Source: Eucalyptus grandis
Lineage: Eukaryota > Streptophyta > Magnoliopsida > Myrtales > Myrtaceae
Assembly (NCBI RefSeq): GCF_016545825.1
Contig: NC_052621.1
Coordinates: forward strand, 7,712,199 to 7,776,198
Reading direction: 5' to 3'
Length of the DNA stretch: 64,000 nucleotides
Both the position numbers and the translations under genes were made by a program. Below the pieces are notes generated by a model that was not told the origin of the DNA, did not search any database, and saw only the letters and a list, made by a program, of their open reading frames with translations. Of the stretch, positions 26,201 through 37,850 are shown piece after piece. The first letter of the stretch is position 1. Every line of letters starts with the position of its first letter.

Positions 26201-26594
26201 TCTAATCTAAGGTGCAGGTAAGCTTGGGCTATACATCTAGCAGATATGTCTCCCTCCTATTTGCTTCTACTCTGCATTACATGCAAAAGATATAGCATGA
26301 GAAAACAGCAGTAGATTAGGTTTGCAAATTTTAGGTCCAAACCCAAAAGAAGAATGGAAGAGCTGGCGTCTCTTACCTCTAGACAACGAATCCTGCCGAC
26401 CACGGCCATCTCCATTATTTACATGTTAATGGATCGAATGCTTAGGGAAAGGGAAATAAAAACCTGCAATCACAGTATTACATCAGATATTCATCTTCAA
26501 TATATGATGATTTATATAGAAGAGAGGCAAGGAGAGATTATAATGGAGGCCACTTAAATGGTGAAGGAGACAGCACCTTAGCTAGGACACTCAT
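23240..26594. other. Intergenic region with 3' flank of the first CCCH/RRM gene
   Basis: AT-rich. It holds the 53-bp tandem duplication (24960-25065) and an A run near 24830-24847. The part next to 26594 probably contains the 3' UTR of the minus-strand CCCH/RRM gene. No coding region was supported, including the minus open frame at 23596-23877. Confidence 0.55.
24960..25065. repeat. Perfect 53-bp tandem duplication
   Basis: The unit starting TTCCTAACCCCTCTTTTATC and ending ACACAAATAAAC occurs twice back to back (24960-25012 and 25013-25065) with no mismatch. Identity across two units in non-coding DNA indicates a recent duplication or an assembly artefact. Confidence 0.95.
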
Positions 26595-29500
26595 TTAGTG
26601 AGAAGGCCCATCACCAGAACTCACGGTCAGTGAAACATTATTGTCAGGGATCCCAGAGCTCGCTGTAAAATCAGTCGCATCGGCCAATTTAGAGAAGTCC
26701 GAAAGATGATCACTGGAAAATTTTGTAGGTGAAGCAAAGGGCGAGTCGGGAAGTATGTTCTCTAAGCTGCAATCGTACAAGAAAATATATATTAAAAAAA
26801 AAAAAAAGGATCCTTAAGAGTCAACACTTTCCCCATGATGCAGAAGTATAGGAACCCTGAAGCCACAAGACTCTGGAAAGCATAAAATACAAGAAGTCAG
26901 CTTTTATTTCCATGTGGTTTATTTAGGATCTACAAAGCCTACTCCAACTTCTTAACCATTTCTTATGAACTACCACAAGTTTGGAAAAAAAAAAAAAAAC
27001 ATCATTTTAACTCTTTTGTTTTCAAATAATGAGATAACACCTCTATCTGGACTTGCCACAAACATCTAAAACGCTCAAAATCAGTTGAACATAAAATTGT
27101 CTCCTTATCTGAATGAGGCTTCCTTTTTCTCTTGTCCCGAAAAATAAAGGATGGAATTGTGTTTTACTCCAAGTTCTAATTATGGTTGGCTCCTCACGAG
27201 GTCCAACATATCCCACTTAGGCAAAATGCAATTTCTCCGTTTAAATCCTAGAACATTTAGTCATTATCAATTTTCTTCAAATCTAGATCCATACCTTCCC
27301 CGACTATCGCCTCGTGTGAGTTTGGAGCTCTCACTTTTGCCTTCGCCACTGACAACATCCTGACCACACGCAGCATTGACGTCATGATGAAGCTGCTGCT
27401 CACCACTTGCAGCAATCACAGAGATGGTGGCAGCTGTGCTGTTCCGACAGTCTGCAATGACAATAGGCAGAAAAGCCAATAGGGATCACAGCTGCTCAAT
27501 TGAATTTGTCATTACCAGAAAAAATGATTATCATGACCTAACCTTCAGCATTTTCATGGTTAGGGGCATCAGGTGGCATAACAACTTTATGGTTAATCTG
27601 AGTATGAGGATGAATACGCGGAGAAAGAGGAGAGCCAACAGAAAAGCTACGTAGGTGATGGTATATTCCATCATCTTTCAAGTCTGGGAGTTGCAGATTC
27701 ATTAACCTTCTACTCTGTAGTTCAATTGCTTGCTGCAAATTAGCCTGCTCTTCCAGTTTCCGCCTAATCACCATCTCCTGTGGATTATGGAATACTCTTG
27801 ACCTCGCTGGAGTAATGCAATGGAAAGAGGCATAGAATCCAACAAGATTAAACTAGTCAGAGGTTTTGCTGAGAATAAAGGCCAAACGATAAAAGTAAAG
27901 AATAAAGGACATCATTTCAAAAGAATTTCCTACGAAATGTGCACTTGTTCTCTCACCAAGATGGTCATATGGCTCTCCTGTGTCAAGCAGCGAATGACTC
28001 GAGCAAGGTGAGAACTCCCCTCTCTCGAATAGCTGCTGTTGATGTTGTTGCCTCCTGTTATTAACAAATTGAGTAGCCGCACAGAATTAGACTACAGAAG
28101 ACTGGTTATGCAGCCAAACCAAAAAATAAAAAAGGAAATAGAACCCATACTTTTCCGGAATTTTTCCCTTCTCCTTGTAGGGCTTAACCAGTACACGTGA
28201 ATTGCATATGAAATGAGGGTTGCCTTTCGTCAGTATGAGCTTTACAGTCTCTGGGTAGACAAATGTAACAAATCCAAACATTCGCTTCTGCTGATAAGGA
28301 ATCCTGACATCTTGAACTGGTCCATAATTGCTTCCAGAAGAATCAGAAATAAAACTGTTAGTGCATGGAGATTCAAATGTGACCAGAGAAGAAAGCAAGT
28401 GCAGAATTGAAGCAATAATTTAACTTAAGCAGCACTTTCTTAGGAAAGCTTAAATTACTAAATGACTTGATCTACACCAGAACATGACCATTTTAATTTC
28501 CATCAGCAACTAGATAGAAATCTTTCCTCCAAATTACTTTGAATAGAAAGATCATAAGATATGACATACAAGAGAGCAGAAGAAAATTCTATGACATACG
28601 AATGGAAACCTTCTCTGAGATTATCACAGCATTTTCCTGGCCACGCATTCTTCAAACATGGCTACATTCAGTCAAATACAATCAAGCAAAGGCGGAATGT
28701 TAAAATGACCATGAAAAGACTAAGAAAACCCAACATCTTCCCAGGAGGCAAAAAGTCCTCAATAAAGTGCTTAAATGCAAGGCCATGTGCTTTGAAAACT
28801 TAATCTGGATTCAATTTTCTAAAACTCAAGCTCCATTGACCCTACATCCAACTGCTAAAAAATCTTATGACTTAGTAAGTCCACAAAATTTTTCTGCTAT
28901 AAGGGCTTAAATGCAACCAGATTTGATGGAACAGCCTCATCAGCAAACTATAAAAAGGAAGATAGATCGCTATCGCAGTCAAAGGGTAGTGACCTAGTTA
29001 AGTATAAGACCAAAACAAGCAGAACACTACTGATATTTATATAGGGTTCTACTAATTGACATATTTTCCTATTGAAGTGATGCATTTGCAACTTCACAGC
29101 ATGAAGTGAGATCCATACAGAAATAACATCATAATTTTCACGTAACAAGAGAAAAAAAAAATGAATGGCAGCGGCATTTTCCTGCTGACATCAAATGCAG
29201 TATAAATAGAATAGAAAGCGAGCCTGGCACAGCACTGCTAGAAAGGGACCATTGGCCAAAATACCAGTAGAAATAATAGAATCAACGTCTAGCTCATTCA
29301 AACAAATAAACAATATGCAAGAACAGACTCAACCTAAATGTAAATGTAAAGAGCATCATTAATCAGCATTACTTAAGTACAGAGCACATCAAATCCATAC
29401 GAATAAGGGATCTGCCCATCCAAGTCCTAGAACAGAAGATGATAGCTCAATCACGTAGTATGACGAAAGCGATAAGCCCAATATGCAAGAAACTCGCGTG

Positions 29501-30943
29501 CTCTGCCAAAATAAAACATAAAACAAAAAAAGAAACAGTTTGAGAGGAAAATGAGCCAGGGTTTCATGCTCAGTCCACTGCAGATTGCCTGATTACGACC
29601 CTGGTGAGATATTTTAGCATTATTAAAAGATTCCATTGCACTAGTTCGATGAAAAAATAGCAACGGACAGGTAAAAATAACATCTTTCCCATACAATCTC
29701 AAGCTGCATTACCTAAAATAATCAGAAACATCTTCATCCTTAAAAGTGCTGTCTGCAGGGAATGTTAGATAAATTTGTCTCGAAGCCGAGTTCGCCTTCT
29801 CCGCTAACCCCATAGCCAAATACTCATTCCTCTCCACTTGGTATCGCCCATACTTATAAAAGTCATCTCCCATCGCCACCCCCGGCACCCCCATCCTAAT
29901 ATGCCAGAAGAAAAATCATACACAGACGCGAATTCACCGTCCGAAAAAACGATCGAAGGCACAACCTTTGACGGTGATAAGACAAGCAAACTTAAGATGC
30001 GACAAAGGAAAGGCATTTGAATGTACCTCTGGGTCTCATTGTGCTGCTGCATAAGCAAAGCCATGTACTTGCCATGCGATGTTGGGGAAATTCCAGGTAA
30101 AAACTGCGAAGCCGCGGCCAATCTTTGCTGGTGAGCGACCTTGAGCCTCATCATGTCCTCGGCGTCGAAATTACTCGGCGAACCGACGAAGTTCACGGAA
30201 CCTTCAAAATCGTCGCCGTGGAGGAACTTGCAGTTGCTCCCGTTCTTGCAGAAGCCCCTCGCGAAATACAGGCAGGGCCTATACCCGCCGCCGAAGCACG
30301 CGTCCTCGCCGCCGCAGCCGAAACCTGCGTCGCTCTCGGAGTAACTCCTGCGGTGCAAATGCGTGTCCGCATTGTACCCCATCTCGAAAACGTCGCCCGA
30401 CTTGGACGAATCGTTGAGGAACGCGAAGTAATCGCCGAGTTGATTGTTATCCTCCATGAAATCGCTCCCGCCGCCAGCGCTCACGCCGCCGCCGCCGCCG
30501 CCGTTCAAGGGAGCGAAATAGCGCGCGCCGTCGAAAGGGAGAGAAGGGCTGGAGTTCTGCCGGGCGACGCTGCCGGCGGCGGCGGCGAAGGCGGAGAAGG
30601 GTCCCTTCCCGACCTCGTAGTCGGCCCCTCGGGGAGTGATTCTGGGGAGGACTGAGGAGGCAAGGCGCCGGCCGGGGGTTGGTGGGGATGGAGACGGAGG
30701 GGCGAGGGCGGGGTGGGAAGGGCCGGGGGAGGGCGCGGGCAAGGCGTTGGAGGAGAGACCCATTTGGGTCTTGGCCTTGAGAATGAGGCTGTGGAGGAGG
30801 GTCTCGGGCCCGAAGGCGAGGCGTATCAGGTCCTTCTCGGTGAGGTCCTGGATGAGGAGGTAGCCCATGATCTTGGAGGCGTTCTCCGGGTCGATGCCCC
30901 TGATCTTGGACAGCACTATGGAGGTCGCCTCGTTCGCGTCCAT
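26595..30943 (-). CDS. CCCH zinc-finger and RRM RNA-binding protein, tandem copy 1
   Basis: Seven exons, 30943-30027, 29895-29713, 28330-28151, 28054-27957, 27806-27543, 27451-27295 and 26766-26595, join in frame to 656 residues. Residues 1-62 are a conserved helical segment ([16 protein letters not shown]). A CCCH finger of form C-x7-C-x5-C-x3-H uses Cys224, Cys232, Cys238 and His242. An RRM at about 344-423 has RNP2 (IYLTFP) and RNP1 (KRMFGFVTF). A charged helix ([20 protein letters not shown]) and a Ser-rich tail ([13 protein letters not shown]) follow. These features fit the plant CCCH/RRM family that includes At5g12440 and rice C3H53-type proteins, presumably binding mRNA; the target is unknown. 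The chosen ATG starts the conserved MDANEAT block; an in-frame ATG at 31018 would add 25 Arg/Gly-rich residues. It lies upstream of, and on the same strand as, the TPR/J-domain gene. Confidence 0.95.
28331..29712 (-). other. RRM-splitting intron of CCCH/RRM copy 1
   Basis: A 1.4 kb intron between the exon ending ...DVSDYF and the exon starting NYGPVQDVR, so it divides the RRM after its first helix. The equivalent intron of the second copy is only about 106 bases (39418-39523). No element was recognised inside to explain the expansion. Confidence 0.8.
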
Positions 30944-31115
30944 TCCCCCTCCCCCACCCGCTCCCTCTCTCGCTCTGGCTGCCTGGCAGGGGCTTTGCTT
31001 CCTTTCTCTCCTACTCACTTCTCACTTCCTGTCCTTACTTCCTCTTGGGTCCTTCTGTTTCTCTCTCTAGGAGGGGTCTCGGAGAGAGAGAGAAGGGGAA
31101 GAGAGAGGGTCGGGG

Positions 31116-31154
31116 TCAGGGGCGGGGTGGTGCTGCAGTATCTTTATGTGTCAT
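31116..31154 (-). promoter_or_regulatory. Possible upstream ORF of CCCH/RRM copy 1
   Basis: On the minus strand an ATG at 31154 opens a 12-codon frame (MTHKDTAAPPRP) that closes at 31116, about 170 bases before the main ATG and just after a (GCT)n run. If transcription starts upstream of 31180 this uORF would lie in the 5' leader. No transcript start is visible in the sequence, so this is tentative. Confidence 0.3.
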
Positions 31155-31157
31155 TTT

Positions 31158-31180
31158 GCTGCTGCTGCTGCTGCTGCTGC
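31158..31180. repeat. (GCT)n microsatellite
   Basis: Seven to eight GCT units, read as (CAG)n on the minus strand. It lies in the probable 5' leader or promoter of CCCH/RRM copy 1. Confidence 0.9.
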
Positions 31181-34100
31181 AGAGGGAGAGAAAGAGAGAT
31201 GGAGAGTAGGGTTTGAAGTGTAAAAAGCGGGCATGAAGAGGGCAGTAAACAAAACAAAAAAAAACCCAAAAATCCAATCTTTTTCTGACTCCAACCACCT
31301 TTTTTTTTTTTTTTTTTTCACTGCTCTCTCTCTCTCCCACCCTCGTTTCCCCTTACTTCTTCTTCTTCCTCCTCCTACATGGTTTTTTTTTTTTTTTTTT
31401 TTTTGGGAGGGGTGTGGGGGCGAGGGGTTCTGTTTCTCCTGCCGGCACGGGCGTAATTCGGGGCCCACTCCAGGGGCGAGACCGGGATTTCGTCCCCCGC
31501 CCGGCGTCCCGTGTTGTTTTGGTTTTTTTAACCGCACGCCCTCCGGTGTACGTGCGCGCCCGCACGTGACGGACCAGTGTAAGCCTTGGTTTTTCCTCTC
31601 TTTTTTTTTTTTTGTTTCCCCCCCACTTTTTTTCCCCCTCCGCTTCTTGCGATTTTTTTAGAGGGAAAGGGGGAGATGACGTCATCGTTTCGATCCCGTA
31701 AATAGTAAAAAAAATGAGATAAAAAAAAAAAAAAAAAAAAGGTGATCTTTTTTTAGGGATTAAGTTGCAATGCCTGTCTTTGGAAAAGTTGTTTTTTTTT
31801 TTTTTTTAAGGGATGGGATCGAGCATGTACGAAAATATTTGCAAATATCCCGGTTGGCTTCTTTTGTGCGCTGGGATATGGGCAGTAACGGTAACATTTG
31901 ATCGAAATCAGATACATTTTCCCTTCCTTAAAATCTCCCTTTACATTATATCTACCGAAATGTTCCCTTCTTCTTTTCTTAGGGAGTCTGCAATCTAGAA
32001 AAGATTGCGCACATCATTTTACAAATGGACTTATTAAGCTTGTAACGATGTTATAGATAGAATATGAATCGAGTAGGTGACAAGCCAGCTTAGAGGATGC
32101 ATCCCCTCGATCCCTATGGTCTTTTGTCACGAGAGCCGTGCGCTTTAGTGAATTTGTTGATTGTACCCACATGTCATGATACGGGTAGTTATTTAAAAAG
32201 AAAAAAAAATTGCAAGACTTACGAAGTTTGATTTACAAAATATATTTATTAATCGACATGTCGGATTGTTATTGATTCTTGGGTATGGTCTACTTGGTTT
32301 AAAGGGCTACTTGCAATGTGACATCGAAGATGTACGAAAAAAAATATGGAGGACATATAAAACAAACTAACCTAATCGAGACATTGCTCCATCCACTAGG
32401 ACATCTTCAAATTGGGAATCACAATTAATTTGGTTTGATATCATATTAAATTTTCAAAACTTTACATAAATCTCCTACAAAATAAGTATCTCATACATTA
32501 ATCTACTTCTTACCTTTGAAAGATTACAAAAGATCTCATTTGACTCTTTTGCATTATAAAAGATGTTGATTTCCGTCCTTTTAAGAACATGGTGTCGTGA
32601 TTCCTCTGAAAATATTTTACCACGATAAGTCAACATTAATCAAAAGTCGAAAGAAAACAACGCAATCCAAATATATAATACAGTGTGCGGTGCTAAATTA
32701 TTAAAAGTGCTATCACTTTCACTAAAAATAACTAGTGTTTTATGCTTGCCTACATCAATTATGCACAAAAGAAAATATCAAAATCAAATAAAAAAGTTCG
32801 ACAAGAAAAAACATTAATAATCAAGAAAATAATTTATTTACGGGCAGAAATTGAAAAAGAAAAAGAAAAAGAGAAAGCTTTTAATTGGATAGAGAGGAGG
32901 GCAGAAATACCATGCAGCGTACAGGAAACGGAGTGGCAGTTTCAACAGCAGCAAAAACTAACTAATCACTGTGGGACGTGTGATTCTGTTTTTGACTAAT
33001 TCCCTTGATTTTTCCGCATTCCATGCTGTAATTTATTTTTAATTAATTCTTAATTCTTAATTTCCTCGAATGAATCTAGGAAGGCATTAGTCAAATCTCA
33101 AAACGTTGGTTGAGGATTGTGTCCTCCCTTTTGAATCATCGGATCCTAACTTTTACACGTTACCTTTTTCCTTACTAACCTTTCTTTCGATGTCCTTTTT
33201 TCATAAAATATTGTCAAGAGCGAGATTTCGCGTGTCTAATCCGACTAAATTCACCTGCATTATTTGAAAAATAAAGGGATCCGTGACGGGCTTTCTTATA
33301 TAAAAAAGATGTTATGGTTATGTTTTATATCGTGATTAATTTGATCCACGACATTATCGTGCGAGGGCCCGAAAATAAAAATAAAATAAAATAAACAGCA
33401 AAGGAGGAGTTGGAGCGCTAATGGGGTATGGGCTCATAAGTAAATTTTGGGCCTAACACCTCTGTATACATCTTTTAAATGGAATAGGGTTTTGGTAGTT
33501 TTGGAGGGAGGGAAATATGAAAAATCGAAACAATAATATAAAATAAAAAAAAATAGAATCGCGATTTTGGAAATAATTCCAATTTCCTAAATCATGTTAA
33601 ATCAAGTTGCTGATCGTCTTTGAGCTATATTGTGAGCTAAAAATATCCAGTATGCTAATTTATTTTATTGACATCCTTTTTGGCTGGATTGTAATAAGTA
33701 TTTTCTCCTTTTATTCTGCATTAACCCATTGAATCTAATTTCATTTATACGCATTCAATGGAATAGAGAGAGTCGTTCTGCACGTTGCACTTGAGAAACT
33801 TCTCCATGGTCGAATATCCTTTGGAAGAGCAAATGTCGGGGTATATGAAGATAAGCCTACACTATTGATATACTAAATTCGTGGGCCTATTGCGACTAAG
33901 TATTTAAAACAAGCGGGTTCAGCTCAATCTCAAGCAATAATCCATCACATCGTCTAATTTACTAATTTCGAAAACCAATCTCAGTAGATCGAACATCCGT
34001 CGTGTCAGCAAAGCTTAAATGGTATATGGTCCAATTGAGCCTAATCACCCTAATTTCTCAAGATGCCAAAGAACTCGTAGGGAAACAATCTTGTACCGCG

Positions 34101-34696
34101 TCAGAGAAGTCATTGTCCAAAGGCTTCTAAACATAGGCTAATTTGTCTCCATCAACTCGCACGCTTTTAGAACGTATGTGGAGTCCACACTCCACTCCAC
34201 ATGCTCCCATGCACCTAATTTGCTTGTTGAATTGAATAATCTTCACCTTTCGAGACACATGAAATCCAATGATAATCGAGAAGATGGTCAAACATGATTA
34301 CAAATACGTGTCACCGTTGCGTGATAATTTTAGACAACTATAGAAAAATCGAATTTGCTAGAATGTCACGACTAAACTTTCCTATCCGAGCATGTGTACT
34401 GATTCACGAAACACCTCATAAGAGAAAGCCTTCATTGATCATGCTGAAGCATGCCCAACTATGAAAGTCACACACTAGGCAAATTGATAGTCGATAGCTG
34501 TTTAATTATAGATTCATTTGAGTATTGCTCGTTTAAGTTTTTAAATTTTGAACACTATACAGTTCATAATTTTCTTACAAGTCTTATGATAGGAAAAATG
34601 GTTCTTTAAAGGTAGCAGGAGCTCCGAGCAATTAGGAGATAAAGTCCTATTGAAATGCTCATTGCTAGATTCACATTTGTACCCATTAAAAAGTGG

Positions 34697-34718
34697 TAGG
34701 AGAGAGAGAGAGAGAGAG
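34697..34718. repeat. (GA)n microsatellite
   Basis: An uninterrupted run of about ten GA units in intergenic DNA. Confidence 0.8.
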
Positions 34719-34899
34719 GAGGATTCCATCAATATTCTTATTTTCCTTTTCCCTTTCTTTTCTTCTCCATGATAATATGCGTTTGAATGATAATCTTGTG
34801 TGATTCGAAGTCATGAATCACGTAAATAAAGTTATCTATGAATGAAAACCACCCTTTAAACCTAATGGTGCTGAGAGTATGAGACGTCCATTGAAAATT

Positions 34900-35115
34900 G
34901 ACCCATATCTCAATGGACATGATAGTCCCATCACTTCAATCGTAGCCACGTCGAGTAAGACAAGAGTCGCACATGTCCACAGCCGTGGAGTAGCCCCACG
35001 AACCACGAATGGATGACAACGAGGGTTGAACTTGGGACTTCTTACTTCCTGAGGCAGAAGATCAAGGTATCTTATTATCACGCCAACACGCAAGAGCTTG
35101 TGTTTCAAGGGCATT
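34900..35115 (-). mobile_element. Probable tRNA-derived SINE
   Basis: Reading the minus strand, TGGCGTGATAATAAG (35085-35071) resembles a pol III A box and AAGTTCAACCC (35033-35023) resembles a B box, about 40 bases apart as in a tRNA. The sequence then continues into a non-tRNA body. There is no intact cloverleaf or anticodon arm, so it is not a functional tRNA gene. The end positions are approximate. Confidence 0.45.
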
Positions 35116-35604
35116 ATGATAACAAAACGAGACTTTAAGAGCCATTTACACATGATTGAGTCGAATTCGAGAGGTACGCAACCCTTTGAATTTAGGCTAA
35201 AACTTTCTTTTCATGATGAAAAGAGTCCCCCTTAAAAAAGAAAAAGAAAAAAAAAGCAGGCAATCGAAGATGTAATGAATGAACTCCAACTAAGTTCGAA
35301 TGTGAGTTTTTTCAAGCAAAATGTTAAATGACTATTTCCTCTTTATCGAAGTGGCTGCTTCCATTTCACAGACGATATGCATTGGAAAGGGAGGAAAATT
35401 GTTCCGTGGGCGATGCTTTTGATGAGGGTTTTACTGTTCATTGCAGGGCATACGAACCTCCTCCTTTAAAAAAAAAAAAAAAAAAAAATAAATAATTATT
35501 TCTTTCCTTTTCGTTATTTATTAATCTCCGAATTTTAAATCCAATCTGCCAAGTTCCAATTCAAGAACGAGAAGAATAATAGGTCAAAGATCAAGCACAT
35601 TTTA

Positions 35605-35797
35605 GGATTCATTTGTTTTGCGAAAAATAAATGATTCAAAAAGTATATTTTAAAAATAATTGCTTAAAATAATTATTTGATGATAAATGTAAATTTATAT
35701 TCAATATTTACATGAATGATGAAAATATTTTTATTTATTTATTTCTACAGGCTATACAAATAGTTATTTATTTATTATTGACAAAATAAACGGTGCC
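35605..35797. mobile_element. Tourist/Harbinger-like MITE, 193 bp, TTA duplication
   Basis: The left end GGATTCATTTGTTTTGCGAA and the reverse complement of the right end GGCACCGTTTATTTTGTCAA are imperfect inverted repeats. Both sides are flanked by TTA (35602-35604 and 35798-35800), the target duplication typical of PIF/Harbinger elements. It has no coding capacity. The arms resemble the elements at 1.4 kb and 9.3 kb. Confidence 0.65.
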
Positions 35798-37850
35798 TTA
35801 AAGAGGTTTACAGTTGTAGAATGAGGACAATTACGTCCATTTCCAACTGAAGCTGTGGAGGCGACCCAAATGTTTTCACGATAAGAAAGCAAAGGGCAAA
35901 GAAGAAGTCATATTCATGAACCCGAGAGTTTTCGCAAGATTGCACTATTGGAGCGAGAAATGCTAAGTTTGCTTAACCCAGTCTACCAAAATTCATTTAC
36001 TTAAATTATTATTGATTATTGAATATGGCTCACTCATTTAAAGAATCATTTGTTATTGGATAAATCACTAACTAAATGAATTTTGTAAATCAGACTCAAT
36101 AAACCTAACGTTTTCAAAAAGGATAAATAGTTATATCTCGGATTATCATAAAACATTATTAATTAATTTTCTTGTAAACGGGGACTCAAGAGCAGTATGG
36201 AGAGAGAATGGCACATGCTGACAGACAGAGCCAGCATTTGGTGAAAAGTATTGCCAGAAAACAGGGGCAACAACCCCCACTCCCATTATACAATGCCAAA
36301 GGGATTTAGTTAATGGAAAATTATTAATCATCAATCGGAACACTAATTAAACCCCACTCAAATTTCTCTACCCAATGAAAAAAAAACATAGGTTTCGCCC
36401 GTTCAATTTTCTTTATGATGTGCAAAATCAGGCCCCCTCCCTTTTCCATTCATGTCCATGTTATGCAGAGCATGAAATTCTCATAATCACTAATGATTGA
36501 GCAAACCACCCTAGGCAATAATCATTAACTTTCTTCAATAATAATTATGAAGTGAAGATTATAATAATAACTGGAAAGAGGCCAGACAGGAGGGGGTGAA
36601 AGGGAAAGGAGTGGGGAAGAGGAGAGACCCGGATATCATTCACTCTCGAGTGTCAGAGACCCATGTGACAGGGCGGCCCTTTCCCCTTCATGTCCACCTA
36701 AAAGAAACCGCAAATTGAGACAAAAGAGTCCTCTAAAGTGACCTTTAATCACATGAAAACATCAACCCTTTCTTCAGACACCTCCCTCCTCCATTGTTTT
36801 TCTTCCCATTTTTTTTTTTTTTTTTTCTCACGGCACTTTTTCTTTTGTCAGTTTTCATATCATCTAGTGGAGTACAGTAGCGGCAGCAGCAAAGAGCAAT
36901 GAGTAAAGGAAAAAAGAAAAAGAAAAGAGGAGTTCAAAAGTAAGTGCCAAAAGGGCACAGCTTTCCATCAAAACCCTTGCATAAAACCCTCGTATAAAAA
37001 AACAGTGACATTTCTCATTTATATAAGTGAATGCAGTAGTAATATATCAGGTACTATTCCATTTAAATTCTGCTTCTGTACATACAGCTGTTACTTAAAG
37101 CCTTACATGAGAGAAAAAGGGCCTCAATTTTTCTCCAGTCATTTTTTTCTTTTCCTCTGTCTAAAAAGCAACAAGAAAAGAGATGATAAAAATTACAACA
37201 ATATTATATCTAAACATTTAGAAGTCACTGGCCTTTTGTTTCTTCTGGTATTTGCTATTGCTTGCAGTGTGGTCCCAGCACACACAGAGACCAAACCTAG
37301 AGAGAGAGAGAGAGAGCACTTCCATGTAGAACAGAGAAGGACCCCACTTCCATAAATCGGTTCATCTGTCCTTTATATATGTATTGCAGTGTGTATTGAT
37401 TGTTAAAGTATGTATTTGGTGATGATGACCATGATGGTGGAGATCTTTGCTCAGATCTTGTCCAGACATTTTTCTTCTTCTTCTTCTTCTTTTTTTCCCT
37501 TTGATGAGGCTATAATTTTTCTTGGTCTATACAGCTACAGGAGGATCTTTCTTTCTCCACTGCTCATTCTTCTGAAACATCCCTGAAAGAGAAGGGCCCC
37601 AAGAGAAGTAGCTTTACACGTAAACATTTAAAACAGAAAATAAGAGATCTCTCTCATACCGTGACAGCTTCAATCAAATTGAAAGTTTGAAATGATTTCC
37701 ACCTACCTAAGTGAGGAAATATCTCTATAGCTGTCCATGCTAACACGTGGTCAACTACATTCCAACTGCTCCATGCCCAGAAGAGAAACTGGGAAGGACA
37801 CGAAAAGTTCAATAATCCACCGTCCCCCCCAAAAGAAGGAAACTCTAATC

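Larger units (their letters stand above)
31200..37850. other. Intergenic region between the tandem CCCH/RRM genes
   Basis: About 6.6 kb, strongly AT-rich, with long T and A tracts near 31.3-31.8 kb and 35.47 kb. It holds a probable tRNA-derived SINE (about 34.90-35.12 kb) and a TTA-flanked MITE (35605-35797). The right end probably contains the 3' UTR of copy 2. No gene was recognised. Confidence 0.6.

Noticed and set aside
30125..30655. 176-codon plus-strand open frame
   Set aside because: It is antisense to GC-rich exon 1 of CCCH/RRM copy 1 and is a by-product of that exon's codon composition.
34900..35115. Functional tRNA gene
   Set aside because: Only box-like motifs are present; no complete cloverleaf or anticodon arm can be drawn.
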